Origin: Flavobacterium nitrogenifigens
GTDB taxonomy: Bacteria; Bacteroidota; Bacteroidia; Flavobacteriales; Flavobacteriaceae
Assembly: GCF_003254565.1 (NCBI RefSeq)
Contig: NZ_QJRI01000169.1
Span: forward strand, 1 to 64,000
Length of the DNA: 64,000 nucleotides
Direction of reading: 5' to 3'
In this document: one piece after another, positions 1 through 12,326 of the stretch
How the letters are laid out: the number at the start of each line of letters is the position of its first letter
Position numbering within the stretch: position 1 is the stretch's first letter
Translations under genes and position numbers: made by a program
The notes under the pieces: model-generated
The model's input: only the letters and a program-made list of their open reading frames with translations
The model's database searches: none
Told to the model about the DNA's origin: nothing

Positions 1-1
1 A

Positions 2-1933
2 ACAAGCGGTACATATTATGCAGCAATCTCAGACCCTGCAACAGGATGCGAGAGCGCTTCAAGATTAACAGTTGATGTGAATGTAACAGATCCAGCAACA
101 CCGACAACAAATGCTGCAGCACAGACTTTCTGTACAGGAACAAATCCAACAGTTGCAAATATTCAAGTGAATGAAAGCAATGTAGTTTGGTACACAACTC
201 AAACAGGAGGAACAGCTTTAGCTTCAACAACTGCACTTACTACTGCAACTTATTTCGGAGCAATTAAAGATCCAGCAACAGGATGCGAAAGTAGTGTAAG
301 ATTGCAAGTAGCTGTAACAGTTGGTAATACAATAAATCCAACAACAAACAGCACAGCACAGACTTTCTGTTCTGCAAATGCACCGACAATTGCAAATATT
401 CAAGTAAACGAAAGCAATGTAACTTGGTTTACAGCTTCAACAGGAGGAACTGCACTTCCAGCAGGAACAGTGCTTACTTCTGGAGTATATTTTGGAAATA
501 TTGTTGATCCAGCAGGATGCGAAAGTTCAACTCGATTACAAGTTACTGTTACAGTAGTTGATCCAAGTGCGACACCAACTACTAACGATACAACTCAAGA
601 CTTCTGTACATTAAATTCACCAACAATTGCCGATATTCAAGTAAATGAAGCAAATGTCGTGTGGTACAGTACAGCTACAGGAGGAACAGCACTTCCTGCA
701 ACAACAGCTCTTGCAACAGGTGTATATTATGGAGCAGTTTCTAGTGCGATTGGTTGCGAAAACCCTGCTAGATTGGCAGTAACGGTAAGTGTTAATTCAC
801 CAGGTGTAATTACAACGCCAAGAACAAATCAGACATTCTGTTTATCAGCTTTACCAACTTTAGCTAATATTTTAGTGAACGAACCAAATGTAGTTTTCTA
901 TACTAGCGCTACAGGAGGAACACCATTAGCAGCAAATACTCCGCTTACTGCAACAACTTATTATGCAGCTGCTTTGAGTAATACAACAAATGGTTGTGAT
1001 AACGGACCAAGATTAGGAATTACAATTGCATTCGAAAATGATGCTGCAGTTCAGCTTACTACTACAGATGATACACCGTGTGTATTCAAAGGAGTGACCT
1101 ATTCAATTGCAAATGGAAAATCTAATTATGTTTGGACTATTAACGGAGGTACTATTATTTCAGGCGGTGGTACAAACGACGGATCTGTAACCGTTTCTTG
1201 GTCAGACATTGGTCCAGGAACTGTAACGGTGGCTTATGTTAACAATTGTGACGAAAGAACTATGAAGACTTTAAATGTTACTGTAGCAAGCTGTTCAGAT
1301 TTAACGATTACTCATACGGTTGATAATCCAACTCCGAATTTTGGTGATCAGGTAACATTTACGATTACTGTAAACAATGTAGGTGAAGGAGACTTTATCA
1401 ATACTCTTGTTAGTGATTTACTTCCTAGCGGTCTACAATTAGTGAGCTCATCTGCAACATCAGGAACGTATGACCCAGCAACACAGCTTTGGACAATCCC
1501 AACGTTAAATGCTGGTCAGAGCGTCGTATTGACAATTGTTGCAGAAGTATTGCCAAACGGTACTTATACAAGTGTAGCAACCGTAGAAACTTCAACTCCA
1601 TTAGATGTTGATGCATCAAATAATTCAGCTTCGGTAACATTAGTGCCAATTTGTTTAACGGTTTACAATGAGTTTACGCCAAATAATGACGGTAAAAATG
1701 ATTTGTTCAGAATAGACTGTATTGAGTCTTATCCAAACAACGAACTGAAAGTATTTAACAGATACGGAGCGTTAGTGTATAGTAAAGCACATTATGAAAA
1801 TGATTGGAACGGAACAGCAAATGTATCCGGTGTAATTAATAGAGGAGATATGCTGCCAACAGGTACTTATTTTTATGTGATAACCATTGGAGATGGAACG
1901 GTTAAAAAAGGCTGGTTGTCTATCATGAGATAA
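2..1933 (+). CDS. T9SS-secreted repeat adhesin, 3' part (type B sorting domain)
   Basis: The reading frame is open from base 2, so the gene starts before the window; the GTG at 77 is only an internal codon. Five Ig-like modules of about 80 residues (the first partial) share the pattern TFC...NIQVNE.NV.WY...TGGT.L...Y.GA...GCE..RL.VTV. Each complete module has two cysteines that could form a disulfide. A PKD-like stretch follows (about bases 1040-1300), then a DUF11-type beta domain with a VDNPTPNFGDQVTFTITV-like start (1300-1650). The end, from NEFTPNNDGKND through VFNRYG to KKGWLSIMR, is the gliding-motility type B C-terminal domain that marks export by the type IX system. The PorP/SprF-like gene downstream is the usual partner of type B cargo. 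It is probably a surface adhesin; the ligand is unknown. Confidence 0.9.
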   Translation, partial: TSGTYYAAISDPATGCESASRLTVDVNVTDPATPTTNAAAQTFCTGTNPTVANIQVNESNVVWYTTQTGGTALASTTALTTATYFGAIKDPATGCESSVRLQVAVTVGNTINPTTNSTAQTFCSANAPTIANIQVNESNVTWFTASTGGTALPAGTVLTSGVYFGNIVDPAGCESSTRLQVTVTVVDPSATPTTNDTTQDFCTLNSPTIADIQVNEANVVWYSTATGGTALPATTALATGVYYGAVSSAIGCENPARLAVTVSVNSPGVITTPRTNQTFCLSALPTLANILVNEPNVVFYTSATGGTPLAANTPLTATTYYAAALSNTTNGCDNGPRLGITIAFENDAAVQLTTTDDTPCVFKGVTYSIANGKSNYVWTINGGTIISGGGTNDGSVTVSWSDIGPGTVTVAYVNNCDERTMKTLNVTVASCSDLTITHTVDNPTPNFGDQVTFTITVNNVGEGDFINTLVSDLLPSGLQLVSSSATSGTYDPATQLWTIPTLNAGQSVVLTIVAEVLPNGTYTSVATVETSTPLDVDASNNSASVTLVPICLTVYNEFTPNNDGKNDLFRIDCIESYPNNELKVFNRYGALVYSKAHYENDWNGTANVSGVINRGDMLPTGTYFYVITIGDGTVKKGWLSIMR

Positions 1934-1980
1934 CCCACTTCTATTAATCATCTAATTAATTAAACTAAATAAGTATCGTT

Positions 1981-2913
1981 ATGAAACTATATATAAAATC
2001 ATTAGAAACATATTTCATTTTAATATGTTCTTTTATTACGGTTTGCGCTTCGGCACAGCAAGATCCCGAATATACGCAGTATATGTATAACACTATGGCG
2101 GTAAATCCAGCGTATGCTGGATCTACCGGAACCATAGAAGCAGCACTTTTATACCGTTCTCAATGGGTAGGAATGCCTGGTGCTCCAGAAACACAATCTT
2201 TCTCAGTTCATTCTCCGCTTAGAAATGAAAAACTAGGAGTAGGTTTAAGCGTTGTAAATGATAAAATTGGACCTTCAAATGAACTGTATCTTGATGGAAA
2301 TTTCTCGTATTCGCTGCCTCTTGGTTACGAAAAAAGATTAGCTTTTGGTATTAAAGCTGGTACAAGAATGTTAAACATCGATTGGTCTAAAGGAAGATAT
2401 TATGATGAAGACGATGTTTTGTTAAATCAGAACATTAACAATCAGATGAAACTAGCAGTAGGAGCTGGAGTTTACTATTATACAGAAAAATGGTATGTAG
2501 GATTTTCTATTCCGAGTTTTATTCAGAATGATTACTATGACGATGTTCAAGAGTCTATTAATTATGATCGTATGCATTACTATTTAATGGGAGGTTATGT
2601 TTTTGATTTGAATCCAAATTTGAAATTTAAACCAGCATTTTTAGTAAAAGCAGTAAGCGGTGCGCCACTTACAGCAGATATATCGGCAAATTTCATGATT
2701 CAGGAAAAGTTTGTTATAGGAGGAGCATATCGAACAGATGATTCGGTAAGCATATTGGCAGGTTTTCAAATCTCACCAAGTTTCTTTCTTGGATATTCTT
2801 TTGATTACACTGTAAGCCAATTGAATAAATACAATGATGGTTCACACGAATTCATCTTACGTTATCAATTTGTGCAAAAACAAAGTAAAATTAAATCTCC
2901 TCGATTCTTCTAA
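1981..2913 (+). CDS. PorP/SprF family outer-membrane protein
   Basis: 310 residues with an N-terminal signal peptide ending near CASAQQ, followed by the family hallmark QDPEYTQYMYNTMAVNPAYAGS. The rest alternates short beta strands and aromatic-rich turns, as expected of an outer-membrane barrel. PorP/SprF proteins assist surface attachment or secretion of T9SS cargo with type B sorting domains. The gene sits 47 bases after such a cargo gene and 11 bases before an OmpA-type gene, an arrangement seen repeatedly in Flavobacterium. It is probably the dedicated partner of the upstream adhesin; that pairing is inferred from position. Confidence 0.9.
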   Translation: MKLYIKSLETYFILICSFITVCASAQQDPEYTQYMYNTMAVNPAYAGSTGTIEAALLYRSQWVGMPGAPETQSFSVHSPLRNEKLGVGLSVVNDKIGPSNELYLDGNFSYSLPLGYEKRLAFGIKAGTRMLNIDWSKGRYYDEDDVLLNQNINNQMKLAVGAGVYYYTEKWYVGFSIPSFIQNDYYDDVQESINYDRMHYYLMGGYVFDLNPNLKFKPAFLVKAVSGAPLTADISANFMIQEKFVIGGAYRTDDSVSILAGFQISPSFFLGYSFDYTVSQLNKYNDGSHEFILRYQFVQKQSKIKSPRFF

Positions 2914-2924
2914 AAACAAAACTT

Positions 2925-4862
2925 ATGAGAAAACTATATATCCTATGTTTAATTTTGAGCGTTACGTTTAGTTTCGCTCAAAAAACTAACTTGAAAAAAG
3001 CGGATGCTTTGTTTAGAAGCTTTTCTTATTCGGATGCTTCCAAGGCTTATGAAGAATGTCTGCAAAACATAAAAGATCCATCAGCGCAAACTTTGAAGAA
3101 CGCAGCAGATTCTTATTATTTTATTTCTGATTCTAGAAATGCACTCAAATGGTACAGAAAGTTGTATGAAGTGCAAGGAAATAATCTGACTGATATTTAC
3201 TATTTGCGTTATATCCAATCTATGAAAGCTGTTATGGATTATGATGAGGCAGATAAAATGACAAAAGAATATTTAGATAAAAAAGGTGATAAGGCAGAGA
3301 TTAACAGATATGTTGCCCAAAAGAAATACATGGACAGCGTAGCAAAGGCAAAACCTCTTTATACCATTAAAAATTTAGATATCAATACCAGTAAATCAGA
3401 TTTTGGAGCTACTTTTTTTAAAGACAATGTTGTGTTTACATCGGCTCGTGATACGACAAAGTTTAGTGAGAAATTGTATACTTGGAATAATCAGCCTTTT
3501 CTTAATCTGTATATCGCAGAAAGAAATCCGGCAGACGGAAGTTTATTCAATGAGACCGTTTTTCTTCCGAATATAATGACGAGGTATCATGAAGCAACAG
3601 CAAGTTTTGACAGTCAAGGAAAAACGATTTATTATTCAACCAATATTGTAAAGAAAAACAAATTGGTTGTTGACGAAGCTCGAGTAAATAACTTTCAGAT
3701 TGTAAAAGGATCGATTGTCAACAATAAATTGGAAAATCCAGAGAAAGTATTTTTTGACAGCGATGATTATTCTGTAGGACACCCTTCACTAAGTGAAGAC
3801 GGAAAATTGCTTTTCTTTGCTTCAGACATGCCAGGAGGACATGGAGAAACAGATCTTTACATGGTAAAAATTGCGGAAGACGGTACAATGAGTTCGCCTC
3901 AAAATTTAGGTCCAAATATCAATACAATTGGTAATGAAGTGTTTCCTTTTTTTCAAAATGGAGTTTTGTACTTCTCTTCTGATGGACATTATGGCTGGGG
4001 AGATTTGGATGTTTATGAAAGTAAGCTTCAAGCAGACGGAACTTTTTCAACGCCAAAAAACCTTGGAGCGCCAATTAACAGCAATAAAGATGACTTTTCT
4101 TTTATAATTGACACAACAGATGCTTATGGCTATTTTTCTTCTAACAGAGAAGGAGGTAAAGGAGATGATGATATTTATTCTTTTACAAAAGGAAAACCAA
4201 TTTGCAACCAAAGTATTTCTGGAATGGCAATAGATCGCAAAACGAAAAAGCCATTAACAGATGTTACCATAATGGCGTACAACTCTTTTAGTGAAGTTTT
4301 GGGCGAAACCAAAACAAATTTTGATGGAAAATATGCTATAGAAGTTCCTTGTAATAAAGTAGTAAAAATGATTGCCGCAAAACCAAATTACAGCAGCGAC
4401 GATAAAACAGTAGAAACTACTGGCCAAAACGGTGGCGAAATAAAAGACGTAAACTTTGAGTTGAGCAATTATGATGATTTGGTTGTGAAAAAACAAGGAG
4501 TAGAAAAAGTAGATGTAAATCCTATCTATTTTGATTATGACAAATATGACATTACGCCAAAAGCAGTAGAAGAATTAACCAAAGTGGTCTTCATTATGCA
4601 GAAATTCCCAAATATCAAAATCAAAATTGAATCTCACACAGATTCACGCGGAAAAGACGCATATAACCTGAAACTTTCAGACAATAGAGCAAAATCAACA
4701 CGAGATTATATCCTTTCGCAAGGCATAGATGCTTCTAGAATTGAAAGTGCAATTGGTTACGGAGAGACCCGTTTAATTAATAAATGTAAAAATGGTGTAA
4801 AATGTTCTGAAGAAGAGCATCTGTTAAATAGACGTTCAGACTTTATCATTATTCAAAAATAA
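2925..4862 (+). CDS. OmpA family protein with TPR, WD40-like and CarboxypepD_reg-like regions (PorE-like)
   Basis: 645 residues. A signal peptide ends near FSFAQ. Helical TPR-like segments follow (about 25-130), then PD40/WD40-like beta-propeller blades with motifs such as GHPSLSEDGKLLFFASD and NSNKDDFSF (about 150-420). A carboxypeptidase-regulatory-like domain comes next (about 430-510). The C-terminal OmpA peptidoglycan-binding domain starts at NPIYFDYDKYDITPKA and contains ESHTDSRG and NRRSDFI. The same domain order is known from PorE-type proteins that tie the type IX system to peptidoglycan. It is the last gene of the adhesin / PorP-like / OmpA cluster and is closed by a hairpin terminator. 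Anchoring is the probable role; binding partners are unknown. Confidence 0.88.
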   Translation: MRKLYILCLILSVTFSFAQKTNLKKADALFRSFSYSDASKAYEECLQNIKDPSAQTLKNAADSYYFISDSRNALKWYRKLYEVQGNNLTDIYYLRYIQSMKAVMDYDEADKMTKEYLDKKGDKAEINRYVAQKKYMDSVAKAKPLYTIKNLDINTSKSDFGATFFKDNVVFTSARDTTKFSEKLYTWNNQPFLNLYIAERNPADGSLFNETVFLPNIMTRYHEATASFDSQGKTIYYSTNIVKKNKLVVDEARVNNFQIVKGSIVNNKLENPEKVFFDSDDYSVGHPSLSEDGKLLFFASDMPGGHGETDLYMVKIAEDGTMSSPQNLGPNINTIGNEVFPFFQNGVLYFSSDGHYGWGDLDVYESKLQADGTFSTPKNLGAPINSNKDDFSFIIDTTDAYGYFSSNREGGKGDDDIYSFTKGKPICNQSISGMAIDRKTKKPLTDVTIMAYNSFSEVLGETKTNFDGKYAIEVPCNKVVKMIAAKPNYSSDDKTVETTGQNGGEIKDVNFELSNYDDLVVKKQGVEKVDVNPIYFDYDKYDITPKAVEELTKVVFIMQKFPNIKIKIESHTDSRGKDAYNLKLSDNRAKSTRDYILSQGIDASRIESAIGYGETRLINKCKNGVKCSEEEHLLNRRSDFIIIQK

Positions 4863-4971
4863 TTTTATATTTTCGCTGTAAGGTATTGATTTTCAGTTAA
4901 AAATATAAAACGTTGAAACCATTTGGAAGTTGGTTTTTTTAATTCTTTTTTAAGAATAATGGACAAGGAGG

Positions 4972-5005
4972 AAATCAGATTGCATGAATTTGCAATCTGA
5001 TTTTT
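4972..5005 (+). terminator. Hairpin terminator after the T9SS cluster
   Basis: A perfect 13-bp stem (AAATCAGATTGCA and its complement) with a 6-nt loop ends in a T-run. It lies 110 bases after the OmpA-type gene and just before the ligA promoter motif. Confidence 0.75.
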
Positions 5006-5015
5006 GATTTTCTAA

Positions 5016-7777
<2,762 letters not shown>

Positions 7778-7791
<14 letters not shown>

Positions 7792-8689
7792 TGGCGCTTT
7801 GGTTTGTATGTGCTTTGTCTTTATCAAAATAAAAGTCAATACGGCCTAAATTAATTCCGTAACATCCCACTTGATTTACCAGAACATCTTTTCCAATTTT
7901 GTTTTTCACAACAGTTGGTTTGTCTAAGAAGGTATGTGTATGTCCTCCAATAATTAAATCAATATCCTGAGTTTGTCCAGCAAATGTCAAATCACTAATT
8001 TTTGTTGGCTCATCTTTATACTTATAGCCTAAATGCGAAAGACAAATAACAAGATCACATTTTTGTTCTTGTTTTAAAAGTTTTGTCATATCCTGAGCAA
8101 CTTCAACAGGATTATTGTAAACCGTTTCTAGATATAATTTTTTGTCTACTAAACCTTGAAGTTCAATTCCCACTCCAAAAACACCAACTTTAATTCCGTT
8201 TTTATTAAAGATTTTGTACGGTTTAACATGCCCGTCCATAACCGTGTTTTTAAAATCATAATTAGAGTTGATAAAGTCAAAAGTCGCATGCGGAAGCTGA
8301 GCATATAATCCGTCAAGACCATTGTCAAAATCGTGGTTTCCAATTGTTGAAGCATCATATTTCATCATGCTCATCAATTTAAACTCCAATTCTCCTCCAT
8401 AATAATTAAAATACGGAGTTCCTTGAAAAATATCTCCAGCATCTAATAAAAGCACATTCGGATTTTCTTTACGGATAGCTTCAATTAGTGTTGCACGACG
8501 AGATACACCGCCCTTATTAGGATTACGTGGATCATCGGCAGGAAAAGGATCAATGTGGCTATGCACATCGTTTGTATGTAGAATTGTTAGATGTTTAATA
8601 TCGTTGCTTTCAAAACTGCTTAAAGACAATCCTAAACTTAATAGGGCAGTACTTGCTGCTGTTTTTTCGATAAACTCTCTTCTTTTCAT
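7778..8689 (-). CDS. Metallophosphoesterase, N-terminal half of a split 5'-nucleotidase
   Basis: 303 residues from the ATG at 8689, chosen because it begins a twin-arginine signal (MKRREFIEKTAAS followed by a hydrophobic stretch); an in-frame ATG 63 bases upstream would bury it. All calcineurin-type metal motifs are present: HTNDVHSH, DAGDIFQG, GNHDFDNG, CLSHLGY and GGHTHTF. This is the catalytic domain of UshA-like 5'-nucleotidases, which hydrolyse nucleotides in the periplasm. The C-terminal substrate domain is missing here and is encoded by the gene just upstream on the same strand. Export through Tat, already folded and metal-loaded, is inferred from the RR motif. Confidence 0.9.
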
Positions 8690-8823
8690 TTTATATATTT
8701 TTTTGCCAGAGGCGCTATGTCGTTTTAATTTTTTTTTAGCCACCAATTTCACGAATTAACACGAATTGGTTTTTCAATCATTTAAAAAATTGTGCAAATT
8801 GATGTAATTCGCGGCAAACTCTT

Positions 8824-9603
8824 TTATTCTTCTGTGATTCTGATATTTTTTGGAGCAACAACTGTGTCTACTTCTTTAAAATAATCAATCAGCACATCTC
8901 TAAGTTTGTAGTTTAAGTCAAATTTTTGAGTGCTTTTTGCAAAGAAAGCCATGCTGTCTCCGCCATTTGCTAAATAGTCATTTGTGGCAACATAATACGT
9001 TTTGTTTAGATCGAGTGGTTTGCCTTGCACCATGATATCCTTTGCTTTATTGTCTTTTGTAATAGTAAAGGTCATTCCAGACAATGGTTGAGGTTTTTTC
9101 TCCTTAATAATATATGCTGTAATATCTAAAATCTGATCACCTTTTAGAGCCATCACAACCAAACTGTTTTCAAAAGGCATAATTTCAAAAGCTGTTCTGG
9201 TTGTAACATTTCCTTTAGGAAGGATGGCACGAATACCGCCATGATTTAAAAGACAGATATCAATATCTTTCTTTTCTCTAGCATTAAAAACAAGGTTTCC
9301 TCTTTGCACACAAACATCTGCCATTAAGCTTCCAATGCTAGTTTGCCATTTCCCTGTGCTTTTGTCAAGAGTTTCTGGACAATACGCCAATACATTATCT
9401 AAATCTTTATTAATATGATCGCGATAAGGTTTAATAAAGTTTTCAATTTCAGGAGTTTCTCCAGCCTTTTCGGTAACTGGAACTTGTTTTCCTTCAATTT
9501 TAGTTAAATTGTAGTTCTTCGTACTACAAGAAGAGATTGAAAAAAGTGTTAAGAATATAACAAAAAGTTTTAAAAATCCGTTATACTTTTTTAGTTTTAC
9601 CAT
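8824..9603 (-). CDS. 5'-nucleotidase C-terminal domain lipoprotein
   Basis: 259 residues. The signal peptide ends in a lipobox (SISSC), so the protein should be lipid-anchored. The mature part matches the C-terminal substrate-specificity domain of 5'-nucleotidases: NHGGIRA, MPFENSLVVM, LSGMTFT and YYVATNDYLANGGDS. It has no metallophosphoesterase motifs; those are in the next gene downstream. The two products together probably rebuild one periplasmic nucleotidase. The domain order in the operon is inverted relative to a fused enzyme. Confidence 0.88.
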   Translation of the reverse strand: MVKLKKYNGFLKLFVIFLTLFSISSCSTKNYNLTKIEGKQVPVTEKAGETPEIENFIKPYRDHINKDLDNVLAYCPETLDKSTGKWQTSIGSLMADVCVQRGNLVFNAREKKDIDICLLNHGGIRAILPKGNVTTRTAFEIMPFENSLVVMALKGDQILDITAYIIKEKKPQPLSGMTFTITKDNKAKDIMVQGKPLDLNKTYYVATNDYLANGGDSMAFFAKSTQKFDLNYKLRDVLIDYFKEVDTVVAPKNIRITEE

Positions 9604-9650
9604 TTTAAATGCAACTTAAATAATTAATTTTGTAATCTAGTAAAAGTACT

Positions 9651-10163
9651 ATGTTTTTAAATTATATAAAGGAATTTTTTGTAAAAAAATCATTAAATGT
9701 CAATTTAAATAATGAAAAAAGCGAAGTATTTACTAAAAACGTTCAAACAATTGGTTTATTGATAGATGAGAGCACTTTTGAATCTTCAGAAGCGTTAATT
9801 AAGGAGATAACACTCCACGGAATTGCTTTAGAGAATATAAAAGTTCTTGCTTACAGAGAAAAATTCAAAGAAAAAGAGAGCTATGTTCGCCCAACTTTTG
9901 GTAAAAAGCACATCAATTGGAATGGCGAAATTACAGAAGATTTTGTGAATGAATTTTTAGATTCAAAATTTGATCTTTTGCTGAGTTATTACGATGTTGA
10001 AAATGTTTTTTTGATGTTGGTAACCAGCAAATCAAAAGCTAAATTTAAAGTCGGATTTTCTGCTGTAGATCAAAATCTGAATCGTTTGATGATTAATACA
10101 GGATTAGGAAACTATAAACTGTTCGTTTCAGAATTGTTTAGGTATTTAAAAAATATAAAATAA
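9651..10163 (+). CDS. Conserved Flavobacterial protein (DUF6913-like)
   Basis: 170 residues with no signal peptide or membrane segment. I recognise it as the kind of conserved protein placed before dapA in Flavobacteriia, probably DUF6913. Its function is unknown. A TAATTTTG -7 motif lies at 9625-9632. The dapA start is 15 bases after its stop, so the two are probably one operon. The segment from 60 to 110 is charged and the C-terminus ends in a basic helix. Confidence 0.8.
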   Translation: MFLNYIKEFFVKKSLNVNLNNEKSEVFTKNVQTIGLLIDESTFESSEALIKEITLHGIALENIKVLAYREKFKEKESYVRPTFGKKHINWNGEITEDFVNEFLDSKFDLLLSYYDVENVFLMLVTSKSKAKFKVGFSAVDQNLNRLMINTGLGNYKLFVSELFRYLKNIK

Positions 10164-10178
10164 ATTATAATTAATAAT

Positions 10179-11060
10179 ATGCAATCATTAATAGGAACTG
10201 GTGTTGCGCTTGTAACGCCATTTAAAAAAGATTTTTCAGTTGACATTGAAGCTTTACAAAGAATTGTAAACTTTTCTATAGATGGCGGAGTGGAGTATCT
10301 TGTTGTAATGGGAACAACAGCAGAAAATGCAACTCTTACGGCAGAGGAGAAAGAATTGGTTATAAAGACTGTAATCGATGTGAACAAAGGAAGACTGCCT
10401 TTGGTTCTTGGAGTTGGAGGAAATAATACTATGCAGATTGTAGAAGAGTTGAAAACAAGAGATTTTTCGGCTTTTGAGGCAATATTATCTGTTTCACCTT
10501 ATTATAATAAACCAACACAGGAAGGAATTTATCAGCACTTTAAAGCAATTGCTGAAGCTTCTCCAGTTCCAGTAATCCTATATAATGTTCCAGGAAGAAC
10601 GGCAAGTAATATGCTTCCTTCAACAGTGGTTCGTTTGGCTAACGACTTTAAAAACGTAGTAGCAATTAAAGAAGCTGCTGGAGATATGGCTCAAGCTATG
10701 CAGATTATTAAAAACGCGCCAAAAGATTTCTTGGTGATTTCTGGAGACGATATGCTGGCGTTACCTATCGTTTTGGCGGGAGGAGCAGGCGTTATTTCTG
10801 TAATCGGACAAGGTTTTCCTAAAGAATTTTCAGAAATGATTCGTTTAGGATTAAATAAAAAAGCAGCAGACGCCTACAAAACGCATTACTTTTTATCAGA
10901 CAGTATCGATATGATTTTTGAGCAGGGAAATCCAGCTGGAATCAAACAAATTTTCCAAGCACTTGGAATTGCTGAGAATACTGTTCGTCTACCTTTAGTT
11001 TCTGTTGATGAATCTTTAGCGACAAGACTAAATGACTTTGTAAAAAACAGCATTAAATAA
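10179..11060 (+). CDS. dapA: 4-hydroxy-tetrahydrodipicolinate synthase
   Basis: 293 residues, the usual size. It condenses pyruvate with aspartate semialdehyde, the first committed step to lysine and to diaminopimelate for peptidoglycan. Visible active-site elements are the MGTTAEN loop (T46, T47), [16 protein letters not shown] (Y135, R140) and the Schiff-base lysine in VAIKEAAGD (K164). It follows the DUF6913-like gene closely. Confidence 0.97.
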   Translation: MQSLIGTGVALVTPFKKDFSVDIEALQRIVNFSIDGGVEYLVVMGTTAENATLTAEEKELVIKTVIDVNKGRLPLVLGVGGNNTMQIVEELKTRDFSAFEAILSVSPYYNKPTQEGIYQHFKAIAEASPVPVILYNVPGRTASNMLPSTVVRLANDFKNVVAIKEAAGDMAQAMQIIKNAPKDFLVISGDDMLALPIVLAGGAGVISVIGQGFPKEFSEMIRLGLNKKAADAYKTHYFLSDSIDMIFEQGNPAGIKQIFQALGIAENTVRLPLVSVDESLATRLNDFVKNSIK

Positions 11061-11100
11061 TTGTTAAAGTGTTAGTATTTTAAGATACTAAAAAATTATT

Positions 11101-11130
11101 TTGCAGTAGCTAAATTAATAACTAAATTTG
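11101..11130 (+). promoter_or_regulatory. Putative promoter of the bamD-rpoZ-coaBC operon
   Basis: TTG at 11101, a 19-nt spacer, then TAAATTTG at 11123-11130. Directly downstream a short hairpin (CACCGAA paired with TTCGGTG) would sit near the 5' end of the transcript, about 60 bases before bamD. Confidence 0.65.
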
Positions 11131-11197
11131 CCACCGAAACTTCGGTGCGATTTCACTTTGGCATAATTGTCTGAGAGATTGTAATAACAGTAAGAAA

Positions 11198-11992
11198 ATG
11201 AAAAAAACACTATTGCTTTTAATTGTTGTAACTCTTTTTTATTCTTGTGGAGAATATCAAAAAGCGTTGAAAAATGAAGATGTTGCAGCAAAATTTGAAA
11301 TGGCAACCAAAATGTATGATGCCGGTAAATACACAAAAGCGATTCGTCTTTTTGAGCAATTAGCCACTTCTTACCGAGGAAAGCCTCAAGCTGAAAAGCT
11401 GTTTTACATGTTTTCGCAATCGTATTATAAAACGAAACAATACTATTTGGCTGGTTATCAGTTTGAAGCTTTTGTTTCAGGTTATCCACGAAGTGAAAAA
11501 GTGCAGGAAGCTGCTTTTTTGGGAGCTTATAGCTACTCTAAGTTGTCGCCAGTTTACAGTTTAGATCAGGCAGATACAGTAAAGGCATTAGAGAAATTAC
11601 AAGCTTTCATTGATAATTATCCAAACTCAGAATACATTCCTCAAGCAAATGAGGCTGTACAAAAGCTAAATGGTAAATTGGAGAAAAAAGCATATGAGAA
11701 TGCTAAAGGATACAATACAATTTCAGATTATAAATCGGCACTAATTGCTTTTGATAATTTTATCGCTGATTTTCCTGGAACACCTTTCAAAGAAGACGCA
11801 TTGTTTTATAAATATGATTCAGCATATAAATTGGCAATTAACAGTATTCCTTCAAAAATGGAAGAACGTTTGCATGTTGCGCAAACAGCTTATGCTAATT
11901 TGATGAAATTTAAAAGCGATACAAAATACAAAGAAAAGGCAGACGAGATGAATGCCAGAGTTGAAACAGATTTACAAAAATTTACTAAATAA
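11198..11992 (+). CDS. bamD: Outer-membrane assembly lipoprotein BamD
   Basis: 264 residues. A short signal peptide ends in a lipobox (LFYSC). TPR helices follow, including YDAGKYTKAIRLFEQLA, YYLAGYQFEAFVSGYP and ALEKLQAFIDNYPNSEYI, the BamD (YfiO) arrangement. BamD supports BamA in inserting barrel proteins into the outer membrane. Genes for omega and CoaBC follow at 9 and 7 bases, so this is an operon. Confidence 0.93.
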   Translation: MKKTLLLLIVVTLFYSCGEYQKALKNEDVAAKFEMATKMYDAGKYTKAIRLFEQLATSYRGKPQAEKLFYMFSQSYYKTKQYYLAGYQFEAFVSGYPRSEKVQEAAFLGAYSYSKLSPVYSLDQADTVKALEKLQAFIDNYPNSEYIPQANEAVQKLNGKLEKKAYENAKGYNTISDYKSALIAFDNFIADFPGTPFKEDALFYKYDSAYKLAINSIPSKMEERLHVAQTAYANLMKFKSDTKYKEKADEMNARVETDLQKFTK

Positions 11993-12001
11993 AATAAAGT
12001 C

Positions 12002-12319
12002 ATGGATTTAAAAAAGACGAATGCTCCTGTAAACACAATAACTTACAACAAAACAGTTATTGAAGAGCCAACAGGAAATGTGTATGAGGCAATTACCATT
12101 ATGGCTAAACGAGCAAATCAAATTAATTCAGAGATTAAAAAAGAATTGACTGAAAAATTAGAAGAGTTTGCTACTTACAATGATAGTCTAGAGGAAGTTT
12201 TTGAAAATAAAGAACAAATTGAAGTTTCTAAATTTTACGAAAAATTACCAAAACCACACGCTTTAGCTGTTCAGGAATGGTTAGACGGTAAAACTTACCA
12301 CAGAAGTTCAAACAAATAA
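12002..12319 (+). CDS. rpoZ: DNA-directed RNA polymerase omega subunit, Bacteroidota type
   Basis: 105 residues. The core NVYEAITIMAKRANQINSEI matches the omega fold helix in which xxMAxRAxQI is conserved. Omega stabilises the beta' subunit of RNA polymerase. The C-terminal half (about 45-105) is acidic and longer than in proteobacterial omega, as is usual in this phylum. Its position between bamD and coaBC is typical of Flavobacteriia. Confidence 0.9.
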   Translation: MDLKKTNAPVNTITYNKTVIEEPTGNVYEAITIMAKRANQINSEIKKELTEKLEEFATYNDSLEEVFENKEQIEVSKFYEKLPKPHALAVQEWLDGKTYHRSSNK

Positions 12320-12326
12320 TAGTACA

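Noticed and set aside
11072-11091. Terminator after dapA
   Set aside because: The TTAGTAT / ATACTAA stem is AT-only and is followed by an A-run rather than a T-run on the plus strand. Support is too weak to list.
11131-11150. Hairpin before bamD as a terminator
   Set aside because: The CACCGAA / TTCGGTG stem has no T-run after it and lies just behind the promoter. It may be a 5' leader structure at most.
11115-11489. Minus-strand 124-codon ORF over the bamD start and promoter
   Set aside because: It overlaps the promoter and first third of bamD and shows no family features; it is a shadow frame.
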